Assembly: GCA_027972325.1 (NCBI GenBank)
Contig: JAPMOS010000020.1
Span: 326,279 to 390,278, forward strand
Origin: Paratrimastix pyriformis
Lineage: Eukaryota; Preaxostyla; Paratrimastigidae
DNA length: 64,000 nucleotides
Direction of reading: 5' to 3'
In this document: one piece after another, positions 18,955 to 42,048 of the stretch
Layout: each line of letters starts with the position of its first letter
How positions within the stretch are numbered: position 1 is the first letter of the stretch
The notes under the pieces: model-generated
What the model was told of the DNA's origin: nothing
Databases searched by the model: none
What the model saw: only the letters and a program-made list of their open reading frames with translations
Position numbers and translations under genes: made by a program

Positions 18955-19944
18955 AGCAGTCCACTGCTTGATCCTGTCCTCCCCACCCCCCAGGCGGACA
19001 TGTTGCGGCCAGATCCCCCCCCCACCCCCCCCCCCCCCCCCACCCCCCACCCCACCCACCCACCCACCCTGGGCGTGCCGCGGCCATCATCCAATCATCA
19101 TCATCCACTCATCACATTCATCCACGATCGTCATCCCCCAATCATCATCATCATCCATCATCCATCACCCGATCATCATCATCATCATTTCCTCCCCATC
19201 CCCAGGCGGACATGGCCTCCTCTCGCGGCCAGGTGGCTCCGCCCCTGGGCACGTGCCGCGGCTATCACCCGGGTGCAGGAACACGACATCCTCACGGGGG
19301 CCATCCGACTCGCGGCCGCCCGATGGGCCTCATTTTGGAGAGCACAGTCTCTCACCCCCAGGGGGAGGGAGCCGCTAAATCCGAAAATGTGGGGCAGCAG
19401 GAGGCCGGGCCCAAGGAGGATCCGCATGAAAACCTGTAAAGAATATTATTGGGCGGTTCGCCGATTTTGGAACACGGATGAAACCCTGTAAGGAATGCTT
19501 TTGGCCGGAGAAGGGAAACACAATGTTGAAGAGAGAGAACATGGGGGGGGGGGGGGGGGGGGGATGATGATGATGATGATGGTGATGAGGGGGGCGGCTG
19601 GACGCACGGGGAGGCGGAGCCGGGATTCTCATCAGTTGTGCCTCTGGCGGGCAGTTGGAGGGACGAGGCCTGCGTCTCCGTGTCGAGGTCCCTCCCCCTT
19701 CTGAGGGGAGACCGCTCGGGGGCCGGCAGGCAGTTGGAGGGGAATCTTCTCGGACACCCGAAGGGATTTGGGGTTCGAGAAAGCCATCCCATAATTTCTC
19801 ATCGCAAGATCCGGCGTAACTCCGGTGCGTATGTAACGTACTTGAGTGCGCATGCGTTGTATGTGTGTGCGATACTATTCCATCAGAAGAAAGACAAACT
19901 GATAGAAGGAATCCATTCACCAGCCAAAACTGTGTGCGTGTGTG

Positions 19945-19982
<38 letters not shown>

Positions 19983-20335
19983 GGGGGCCGTGAAAGCAGT
20001 ATCTCGTTACAAAACGCGACCGCTGCCTGAAAATGGCAACCTCACGGCCGCGGTGGGTCAGGAAGACGAGGGGTCAGGAAGACGAGGGGTCGGGGCTGCC
20101 CGCGGGTTGTTCGTCTGGGCGGGGCGCTGCCCAACCCGCGCTGGACGGCCGCCTTGGGGCGGGCTCGGTGCCCCGGCTGGGCCGGGGATGCTCTGAGACG
20201 CAGGAATGTTGGCATGATTTTGGAAAATGATCCCCCCCCCCGAGCGGTCACGCTGAAGGAACTCCCCCAGAAGGAGGAGGCCTGTTATTGAGAGAGAGAA
20301 TACAACTAAAACCGAAAGAAAAAAACGAGCGAAGT
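18549..20335. other. Probable 3' exons of the SET gene, satellites, then intergenic DNA
   Basis: 18549-19440 holds an ATC tract (18841-18945), two copies of an acceptor-plus-exon start (CCCAGGCGGACATG at about 18990 and 19203) and an open GC-rich stretch to 19440 that probably includes the SET C-terminus. From 19440 on I see a G run (19542-19563) and a TG dinucleotide repeat (19932-19980), but no gene. Confidence 0.5.
19932..19980. repeat. (GT)n dinucleotide repeat
   Basis: About 24 TG units with two GC interruptions, followed by a G run. Confidence 0.95.
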
Positions 20336-22677
20336 TTACATGGGAACGCTGCCGGCAATCTCGCCCTCGATGCCGCACTCGTTCTTGCCCCGCAGAATCC
20401 GGAAGAAGCCTGCAGTGCGACACAGAAAAATGGGGCGGCGAATGAGGATTGTGCCCGAAATCAGGATCATTAACATCATCTAACCACTCGTCATCATCAC
20501 ACCATCCAAATCACCACAAGAAACCCACATCGATCAACGGACCCGCCCTCACCCCGATTGTGGTTCCCTCTTCATCATCCTCAGTCATATCATCATCCAT
20601 CATCCAGTCATCATCAACAAAGACGGACCGCCCTCACCCCCAGTCGTTGTTCCAGCTGTTCATCCACATCATCCAGTCATCATCATCAAAGACGGACCGC
20701 CCTCACCCAGGCGTTGTTGCAGCCAGTCATCCAGTCTTCATCATCATCCACAAAGACAGACCGCCCTCACCCCAGTCGTTGTTCCAGCTGTTCTTCAGCA
20801 GCCAGTAGGGAGTGCCGTTGTCGACGCCATAGCCGATCAGCGAGACGGCGTGCAGGCCGAGGAAGGAGCCCTTCACGTGCTGGTACACACCGCCCTTGTA
20901 GGCCTGGTGGTGATGGTGTTGTTGTTGTTGTTGTGTGTCGTGCAGAGAGAAAGGAACGGTCAGTACAGACAGGGAGCAGACATGACAAATATCATGCCCG
21001 AATTCCGGGAGGCAGCGGTGATGGCGATGATGATGATGGGATTGGGGGCGAGGGGAGGGAGCCAAAAATCAGACCTCAAAGTCCTCATAGACGGAGAGCG
21101 AGGCGGACAGGGGGCCGTGCTGGACCAGCTCCTGTGGAGGGTCATGCGAATCAGAGAAGAAAGGGGAAGAGAACGGATGAGGAGGTGGAGGGAGGGAGCA
21201 AGTCGCCAAGGGAAAGGAGAGGACAAAAATATCGACTTCATCAAAAGGTATTCCAACCCCAACTGAGCGAGGGTAGGAATGGCAACGAAGTCGGGATAGA
21301 TTTTTGTTCTCCCACGTCTTTTACGGAAAGAAAGAGGGCAAATGTGAGGCTCCTTCCTTCCTTATTACCGTGGTGATTGCGCGTTTTTGGATGATGCGCT
21401 CAAAAAAAAAAAGTGGAATCAGTCTCGCCCACCCCAGGGGTGAGGGAGGCAGTGCCGAAAAAAAAAAGGAAAAAAAAGGGGGCAGACCTGCATGATGTTC
21501 TGGACGCCGGAGACGGAGTAGGCCTTGTCACCGAAGGTCTGCAGGAGAAGAGAAGGCGGGGGAGTGGAGACCGGGGAGAGGGAGACAGTGAGGTTGTGTC
21601 GACATCGGTCGGAAAACCAAGACAGTGGGTCGGGGAGGCGTGGAGCAGACCTTGTCGCTCTTGTAGTCGATCGAAGAGTTGCTGCAGGTGCGGAGGCACT
21701 GGGGGGTCTTGTAGTCCTGGGTAGAGGAGACGAGGAAGAACGGATGTGAACGTCGCGCCAAAACAAGTCGAAAAAAGTGAAAAGGACGATGAGAACGAAT
21801 GTCGGCTTCATCAAAAGGTATTCCAACCCCAACTGAGCGAGGGAAGGAATGGCAACGAAGCCATGTGATGATTTTTGATTTCCCACGTCTTTTACGGAAA
21901 GAAAGAGGGCAATGAACTCCTTCCTTCCTTATTACCGTGGTGAAATAACGTGCCAGAAAGATCTCGGTGCCAACGTGCGTGTGGGAAAACAGACCTCACC
22001 AGCGCAAGAGGGGCGGGGACCATCGACGTGGTGCTCGCAAGGAGGAATGGTGTAGGGCTGGCAAGTCTGCGTATCGCCATACAGGCCACCAGTGACAACA
22101 CCCTGGGGAACAAAAAAAAAAACCGAAAATGAGGAGCTCATTGAATGGAAAAGCGGACCTTGCTGTGCCAATAGCTCCAGGGGTCCTTGATTTGGCCACC
22201 GTTGCAGCCCTTGTCGGAAGTGCACTCCAGGGGAGCGTGAGTGATCGAGCAGCAAGAAACGATATCCTCAGCAGAGATGATGGGGTTCATGGCACCCTTG
22301 GTGGCAATGCAAATACGATCCGTGATGGAGGCAGCGGCAGCAAAGGCCCAGCAAGAGCCACAGCCACCCTGATCGCGAAGCATCTTGGTCGAGGGGCACC
22401 GGTCGCCATACTCCTTCCGAGGATCGAACTCATCGGGAAGAGAAATGGCCTTCATGTGATGCTTCTCAGGAAGACGCTCCGAAGCGGGGGTGGGGTGCAC
22501 GCCAAGCATCCGCTGGACGTCCTTCAAGTTGAGGCCCTCAAAGTGGCCGTTCATCCCAGCTTGCCACGTGACACCGTTCATCGAGTTGATTTGCTCGACC
22601 ATCTCGGGCTGGATGGCCGGGGCATACAGATCCAGTGCAAAGGCCGCAGCGCAAAACACAAGAAGAAGCGCGCGCAT
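20336..22677 (-). CDS. Cathepsin B-like papain-family cysteine protease
   Basis: Lysosomal or secreted peptidase. Seven exons close in phase: 22159-22677, 21995-22102, 21651-21716, 21488-21538, 21075-21131, 20762-20903 and 20336-20409, giving 338 residues. A signal peptide ([14 protein letters not shown]) is followed by a cathepsin B propeptide ([19 protein letters not shown]), the mature start [17 protein letters not shown] and the active-site block [26 protein letters not shown] and the occluding-loop [12 protein letters not shown] are present, so dipeptidyl carboxypeptidase activity is expected. Catalytic His is in [13 protein letters not shown] and Asn in [14 protein letters not shown]; the end [14 protein letters not shown] is typical. 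All catalytic residues are intact. The stop of the next minus-strand gene is only 246 bp upstream of the start codon. Confidence 0.96.
20475..20760 (-). repeat. Partial copies of the cathepsin exon 6 donor edge inside intron 6
   Basis: The exon 6 end (plus-strand AGACAGACCGCCCTCACCCC followed by AGTCGTTGTTCCAGCTGTTC) recurs in degenerate form near 20536-20570, 20618-20660 and 20690-20730, each starting AAAGACGGACCGCCCTCACCC and each separated by ATC-rich words. The copies keep a GTCCGTC donor. Confidence 0.85.
21232..21375. repeat. Intronic 145-bp repeat, copy 1
   Basis: Located between cathepsin exons 4 and 5. It matches 21802-21943 with few changes (shared CTTCATCAAAAGGTATTCCA, CCCACGTCTTTTACGGAAAG and CCTTATTACCGTGGTGA). 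No coding signal. Confidence 0.9.
21802..21943. repeat. Intronic 145-bp repeat, copy 2
   Basis: Located between cathepsin exons 2 and 3, in the same orientation as copy 1. Two introns of one gene therefore share sequence beyond their splice sites. Confidence 0.9.
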
Positions 22678-22923
22678 CTTGCCGGGGTTTGACGGGCAAT
22701 TCCTTGCCGCCAGCCGCCGGCAAAAAACTCGTGGGATAAAATGAATAACCGAGCCTCCACGTTTCTTCAGTCAATTGAAGCACTGAAAACTTGAGTTTCC
22801 CGTCGTTGCCATGATTGTCTTCGTTCAGATATCACAGGGTCCGATCTCAACAGAGAGAAACAAAAATCACTCTGATGCAGAAACAACACGTTAAATTATG
22901 AATAAAGCATATTTGCGAAACAC

Positions 22924-25900
22924 TTATCGTGCTGATCGTCTCCGCGGTTCTGTCCGCGGCATCGTTGGCAGTGTCTGTCTGCGAGTTGAAGTCTTGGCCC
23001 CTCTCCTTTCGTCTTCACCATCGTCCCCCCGAGCCACTGGCGACTGGTGGCGGAAGTTGTACCGGGGTTGGGGAGACGGGCTATGCCGGTGGCGGCTAAT
23101 CCCCCGGGTGGACCGCCGTGGGGGTGATGGAGATCCGGTTTCATCGGCTGCGCGCCGTCGGGTGCTGCGGGGCGGAGGTGGGGATGGAGACCGAGGGTGA
23201 GAGCGTCGGGTTGGGGGAGATGTAGTGGTGGTGGACGACTGGGGGTGGGCCGACCGGCGGGTGGGAGCCGCCTGCAAATCAAAAAAAAAAAAAGACGAAG
23301 ACAGAATCAGCGATGTGAAACAAATCGAAGACCACCACCAACAGACCCGAGCTGGTGATGATGACTTGGCCTCCTTCTCCTCTTCAGACTCGTTTTCTTC
23401 TTCTTCCTCCTCCTCCTCACCCACCTCCTCCGTCACCTCCTCCGTCACCTCCTCCGTCGTCCCATCCGCCTCCGCCTCCACGGCCTCCCTCCGGGTTCTC
23501 TTCCCCGCGGCGGGTCGCGCCACCGGGGCACTAGCCACCTCCCCTATGACCACAGAGACATCATCCAGGGGTAACCTCCTCCGCACCGGGATGGTGCGCC
23601 GCTCAGGGCCCCGCATGGGCGGGGTGACAGTGTACCCGGCAGCCTCGATGCTTGGCGGGCCGCCCCGGTGCCGCAACTCGTAGGTCAGAGGTGCCAGGGG
23701 TGTGGCCGTGGCGGCTGAGAGGGTGGCCCGACGACCGGACCGGGTGCGGCCGGGCGGGGCGACGGGCTTGCCGCCGGGGCGGGGCAGGGGAGGCAGGGCC
23801 CCGGGTGCTGTCAACATCGGAATGAGAGAGTCGGGGGGTGAGGCACTTGCCGAAAAAAAACAACAACAACAAAGTGTCCTAATTCATCCCCCATTTCTGA
23901 GTGGCGTTTGATCAGACATCAGGTCCCCCCAACCCGTGTGTCATTGCGTGCCATGATTTGAAAGGAGGGCAGATGGTGTGGATCCGACCCAACAACCCAA
24001 AAAAAAACAGCAACAAAAAAAACAGAAATCAGACGTTTGGTAGACATCTCCGGGGTCGATTCGGCATTGTCGATGCCGCCGGCCGGGCCGGGCTGTTGCA
24101 GGGGGGGTCGGGTCAGGTCAGGCACACCCTCGGGTCCCGTCGGCGAGGCGACCCTTGTCGGCCGGGGGGCGCCGCTACCCCCGGTTGGGGTGGTGAGGGC
24201 CGGGGCCGGGGTCGACAGGATGCCGGGGCCCTGGGGGCCGGTCGGGGTGATCACCCCGGGGGCGGTGGCGGTCGAGGTGGTTGTGGATGTGCCCCCGGGG
24301 GTGGTGTGGCCTGGGGGTGTCCGCAGAACGGCGCCCGTGGGCGCGGGACCGATGAAGGACATGGTGCTGAGAGAACGGACGGGGGAGAGGTGGGATGGGG
24401 TGGGGTCGGGGCGGGGACGGGGGCGGGGGCGGGGGGGGGAGACTCGCTGTTGAGGTTGGAGGATGGCGGCATTGACAGCCGAACCCGGGGGAAGTTGGCC
24501 CTGCCCGGATGGGGGGAGGGAAGATTGGGGAGGTGGGGTGACCGCCGGGCCCTCGGGCTGCGGTCGGTGCTGGGATGAGATCCGCAGCTCAGACCCAGGG
24601 GCGGGGGAGATACCCACCGGGCCTGACATGGGCACGGGGGAGATGGTGACATGGCCGGTGGGTGATTGGGAGCGTTGCAGGGGTTGGGGTTGGGTTTGGG
24701 GAACCATCATCATCACAGAGGATGAGGATGAAGGGGTCGGTGCCAGCAGGGAGCTTTCCATCTGGTGCAGGGCCGCGATGGCCTGTATGGAAGGGGGAGG
24801 AGGAGACAGGCAGCACGATGTACGGGGAGTCGGTAGAAAGACACAGGAACACCCAAACCCAGTCGGACGACACACAGCCTGACTGCACGCCAGACAGACA
24901 GACGGATCGCCAAAACAGCCAAACAGGCATAGCCAGACAGATGCCCAACCCAGCATCGACAAACTACACCGCCAACCAGAGCCACACACCCCCCCCCCCC
25001 CCCCCCCCCCCAGTCGTGGCAATTGACATCGTCCCTCCTCCAAAGTCACACGCCCTCAGTCCCACCCAAAGCCACAGACATCACGATTGACATCAGTCGT
25101 CCCGGCATCGATCACGGCCTCGTTCCACCCCGCCAGCCGCTGCTCTGCCCGTTCCGCGGCCTCCACGGCCCCCCGCAACCCGGCCGCTGCCGCTCCGTCC
25201 CCGGCGCGTTGCTGGAGGGCATCCTCCTCCTCCTCCTCGGCTTCAGCCCTGTCGTTCATTCGGTCGTAGTATGCGATGGCCTGGGCGATCTCAGTGAAGT
25301 CGGGCCGGGGGCATCGGCGGAACTTAGTGTCCGCCCAGAAGCGCGAGGGACGGCTGGGCACGTGGGGCACGGGGCCGCGCTGGCTGGAGTGGAGCAGGGA
25401 CCCACCGAGGCAGTGGGGCCAGCAGGCCGGCACAAGGCGACAGTAGATACAGTAGGGGGCACGGAAACGGCGGATCAAATCTTGTTCTTCCTGCTCAAGG
25501 AGGGAGGGAGTGTTGATAAGTTGCGACTTTCTTTCGTAAGGGCGGACAGACCAGACGCATTAAGATGCCAAACGCCGGAGCGACAATCAGCACCGCCATG
25601 CCCATCATGATCGTTGAGTTGCCCAGGGTGGCTATCCCCACCAGAACCAGCCACAGTCCGAAAAATTGCGGGTGTCGGCATTGGGCATAGATCCCCGAGC
25701 AAATCAGGGGAGTCGTCCGTCGGGCGGAGAGAGTCTCAACCCCGGCCTCCAGCACCCCCAGGCCGAGCAGGGTGATGCCGAAGAAAACCATGAAAAGGCC
25801 CGCGATAAACTGAATTTGCGGAAGGGCGAGCCATTTTGCCACGGGAAAGTTGAGGGCCGGGAGCAATGTTGAGAGGGACGCCCACCATGAAGGGCTGGGC

Positions 25901-26148
25901 TCGAAGAGGAGCATCAGGAGATAGGACGGGACCAGAAAACAGAGGTAATAGAGGGCTCGGATTCGATACTTGTGAGAGCGATCCAATGTGAACTCGATCG
26001 GATTGTCCGTCTGGATGGCAGTTGTAAAGGGCGTTGTCGAGATCGTGTAGGCCCGAATGAAGAGAACAAAGAAAAACACCGTGAAAAAGGTGTTGTACAT
26101 TAACAGAGGGAGGCGAGAGAGTTCGCGAAATCTGATCAAGGCATCCAT
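22924..26148 (-). CDS. ICMT/PEMT-like membrane methyltransferase with long disordered C-terminal extension
   Basis: Five exons close in phase: 25552-26148, 25080-25490, 24035-24782, 23347-23807 and 22924-23271 (854 residues). The first 230 residues have about five hydrophobic segments and the SAM-binding signature of isoprenylcysteine/phospholipid methyltransferases: SGIYAQCRHPQFFGLWLVL, then across the first splice LMRL/EEQDLIRRF and PYCIYCRLVPACWP. These enzymes methylate prenylcysteines or lipid head groups at the ER. The rest is unusual: an acidic, Ala-rich coiled-coil-like stretch (EEEEEDALQQRAG), about 250 residues rich in Pro/Thr/Gly/Ser, an acidic Glu run, and an Arg/Ser/Pro tail ending RRRSAR. 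ATG 26148 follows an in-frame GTG. Phase consistency at all four junctions argues for one gene; a downstream misjoined tail cannot be excluded without RNA. Confidence 0.72.
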
Positions 26149-26245
26149 CACGAGGGCGCCTTGTGGAATTTGAACTGTGTTTCAAACTTCGCGAAGAGCC
26201 TGCTATGACGGGGATTTCCCTGCAATCTTTGATTTGACTTTTTCG
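26149..26245. promoter_or_regulatory. 97-bp divergent promoter region
   Basis: It separates the methyltransferase start (minus, 26148) from the ATG at 26246 (plus). Both transcripts must initiate within it or inside each other's leader. Confidence 0.45.
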
Positions 26246-27797
26246 ATGTCGCGGTACCTTCACGCCAAGAAGCCCGACCCAACTGATGTGCTGGCCTCCG
26301 ACCTTTCCGATGATCTCCGGTTTGTCTAAATTGCTTTACAGATTTTTTTATTCGCCCATGGTGCGTTCAGCAACCAAATCAGGAGCATCTCGGTCTTTCC
26401 CCCCCTCTCTCCACAATGGGTTGCTTTGGCCGATCGTCTCCAGAGGATCTGTGCCATTGCATTGATGGAACAGCATCTCCCAGGCGCCGAGAGGGTCTGG
26501 ACGCCTTCTCCAAAATCGAGTCCAGATCGATAGATGTCTTCCAGAACGCTGGCGTGACCATTTGGGAGGTCGACAAGCTTGCAGTGCGCTTTATGATTGA
26601 GGAGGCTCGGCTTGCTGTCTCCATGCGATCTCTCTCCGAATACTGGCAATGCGTGGAAAACATCCAGGCCAATCCCGCCCAGCTCGAGGTCTGTGTGATC
26701 CCTCAATCTTTTTGTGCACCACTCAACTCCTGTCTTTCCTCCCCGGCTGGATGTAGGCTGCCGCGGGCCCGCTGCACATGACCCCAGCGGAGCTGAAGGC
26801 TAAGATGGAGCAATTTGAATCCTCCCTTGGCCTGCTGCTGGAATGCGTCATTCAGCATGTCGAGGCGCTGCAGACCCTGGACATGGCCTCCTTCTTGGGT
26901 CACGTCAAGAACTGCCTTCACTTTGTTCTGCAGCACCCCGAGGTCTGCCATCTTCACCCGGGGGTGAGGTCGGCCTGACCCCCTCCGTCCCCGCAGCACC
27001 TGGCCGGATACACCGTCGTGGACAAGGCCCAGCCTGTGGTGGTGCTGCTGTACGTGTACGACCTGTTCAGCCACATTGAGGAGCTCAGGAACGACCGTGA
27101 GATCATGGGCATGGTCTGCATCCCCCCCTGGTTGTGGTGAGGGTCATGGGCATGGTCCCCGGGCATATCCTCCATCTTGGTTGGGATGATCTGCATCACC
27201 CCCGGGGCATATCCCCACTTCTGGTTGGGGTATCGGTGGGGGGTGGAGGTCATGGGCATGGTCTGCATCAGGTGGTGAGGATGCGCTGTCAGATCGGGGG
27301 GGGGGGGGGGGGAATGACGAGCTCGGGCGAATGTTTTTGAGAGTGATTCTGCGACTGCGTCACTCACCCCAACTCCCGCGCACCGCCACACCTCGCACAC
27401 ACCCAGCTGGTCGACCACGACATCCTGCCCCTGATGGGCGCCTTTGTCCAGCAGCACCAGGCCCGGCTCAAGGACCCCTTCAAGCAGGTGGCCCTGCAGG
27501 CCATGGCCATGATCGCGGACCACGAGCTCTTCGACCCGGTCCGTGGCTATCGCCCTCTGGTGGCTATCGCCGTTTTCTGGTGGCTATCACCTTTTCTGGT
27601 GGCTATCACCTTTTCTGTGTCAACCTCTGGTGGCCTCTGGTGGCTGTCGCCCCCTACCCCGGTGGTTATCACCCTGATGTGGCTATTCATTTTGTGGTCC
27701 CGCCCTTCTGTTGGTTTTCCGTCCTCGTCCTCCTCCTTCCCAGGCGGAACACTTCAAGACGGTCGACCAGAAGAGGCCATTCGCCCTCCTCAAGGGT

Positions 27798-27833
<36 letters not shown>

Positions 27834-27988
27834 AGGCACCCTCTCTTCGATTCTCATATCTGTCCACACCCGGCTCCGACACGACTATACCAGACCTTTG
27901 CGACCAATTTGTCGGAGCCCACCCCGACCTTCGCGCCTCGCTGGCTCCGCTGAGCGCCCTCTGTGCCCAGCTGCGCACCCAGGTGTAA
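26246..27988 (+). CDS. Predicted helical protein of unknown function
   Basis: Exons: 26246-26319 (ATG, MSRYLHAKKPDPTDV), about 26371-26494, 26545-26688, 26757-26942, 26997-27113, 27407-27538, 27744-27795 and about 27836-27988; the last frame is unresolved because the phase of the final acceptor disagrees with the stop at 27988. The product is about 300 residues, strongly alpha-helical and leucine-rich (QRICAIALMEQHLPGAER, IWEVDKLAVRFMIEEARLAV, FESSLGLLLECVIQHVEALQ, QPVVVLLYVYDLFSHIEEL, DPFKQVALQAMAMIADHELF). The pattern resembles vesicle-tether or ARM-like helical bundles, but I cannot name a family. A 34-base C run precedes the last acceptor. The intron after 27113 repeats the exon end twice. 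Confidence 0.6.
27114..27320 (+). repeat. Copies of exon 26997-27113 end in its own intron
   Basis: The exon end and donor GATCATGGGCATGGTCTGCATC reappears as GTCATGGGCATGGTCCCCGG (27143-27162) and GTCATGGGCATGGTCTGCATC (27249-27269), with CCATCTTGGTTGGG-type filler between them. Confidence 0.8.
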
Positions 27989-28267
27989 AGACCCCCCCTC
28001 TCCCCCCCCCGGTCACATCAACTCCCCGAGGGTGGTGGCGATTTTGTCAGTTGTTTGTGATGATAATGGAAGAAGGAGTGGACGAGCACTCTTCATTGGG
28101 AATTTGGGGCGAGATCTTCCCCAGAGCGAATGTGACGCCCTCCAAGGTTGGTGCACACTGGTCGAACGGGCAGGCCACGCGCACGCTCCGCGGCTCGGTT
28201 GTTCGACCAGGTCTCCAACTCGCAAGGGTTCGACCCTCTGAGGCGCCAGAGTTACCGCAAGCACCGA

Positions 28268-40763
<12,496 letters not shown>

Positions 40764-42048
40764 GCCAGGCGACGCATGCCTGACCCTCGGGGGGTCTGAG
40801 ACACCCGGTCCCATCATCGTCCCCGGTCCCATCATCGTCCCCCCCCGAAAACAAACCACATTTTTTTTTTTTCATTTTCCCGCCTCACGTTTGGACATTC
40901 TCTCTGAGAATGGCGTGATGGGGTTGATGATTGGATGATGATGGATGATGAGATGAGGATGAGGATGAGGATGATGGAATGTTGAATGATGAATGATGAA
41001 TGATGATGAGGATGGATGATGATGGATGGGATTGATGGCGCTGACACGAGCGGCTTTTGGGCCGTGTGTTTCACGGGCAATCGCCGCTTCCCCTTTCCAT
41101 CTCATTGGACGGGGGGACCGTGTTGGCTCCGGGGAGAGAAGATGTGCGTTTCCATCTTCACAAGAAGTCAAAATCATATTTTTTTGTTTTTTGTTTTCCA
41201 GATTCTGCCGCCCCGTTTTTTCCGTTTCATGTGATGCCTCTCTTCCCCTCTTTGCCCTATTGTTGTGCTGTGCGCTCTCGTTCATTCTCGTTTTTCTTCT
41301 TCTTCTGTTTTTGCCTTCTTCTTCCTTTCTCTTGGCGACTCACGGACGTGGGTCGTCGCCTCCTTCCAAGTGTTTGTGTTTGTGTTTGTGTTTGTGTTTG
41401 TGTGTTCCTCCCTTCTTCGCGTCCGGCTCTGCTCGTGGGGGTCTGTTGTTTGGCGGGGCGCCTCGTGGGAAGGGCACTCCCGCTCAATCGACAACAACGG
41501 GGGGGGAAAAAAAACGGCGAGCTGGGAGAGAGAGAAACGGGCTCCTCTTGTGGGGGGGGCAGTGCGGTTTCTCTCTCTTCGGGACTTCGCGTTTTTTTTT
41601 TTTCCCTCCGTTTTCTGACACACACGTCGTGGAGGTTTTCCATTTCCACACATTTTTTCCATTTCCATTCGTGTTCTTCCATGGTGTTTGATGATTTCTC
41701 TGTTCAACTTCCCCACCTTCCCCACCTTCCCCTCCCCCGCCATGTCTTCGTTTGAATCTCATCATCTCACCACACAGATACACCTTTTTCGTTATCTTTC
41801 ATGTTCTTTCTGCAGATGACATGTGCTTTCGTTTTGATATGATGTTGGTGCATTGTTTCTTGTGCGGGGGGCCTGATCGACACTTTCGGCGAATCGTGGT
41901 TGATCAGTCGAGAATCACCCCAAAATGACTTCTGCCAAGATGGAATCCCAATCTCCTTCCGATTTGACTCTGGGGATGGGTGGGGTGGGGTGGGGTGGTT
42001 AAAATCATATTTTTTGTCCACAAGAGTCGATTCACAGGACTCACTCAC
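40764..42048. other. Intergenic pyrimidine-rich spacer
   Basis: It contains GAT-like words (40920-41030), a (TTTGTG)n run (41369-41403), G and T homopolymers, and a copy of the 3' flank of the F-box/LRR family (CAAGATGGAATCCCAATCTC near 41937). No convincing gene on either strand. Confidence 0.6.

Noticed and set aside
19375-19920. Minus-strand frame with Arg/Pro-rich and His/Thr runs
   Set aside because: It crosses a homopolymer and lacks domain, start context or matching splice sites.
41026-41755. Plus-strand Phe/Leu-rich frames of about 220 codons
   Set aside because: Composition reflects pyrimidine-rich spacer with T runs and TTTGTG repeats; no domain or splice structure.
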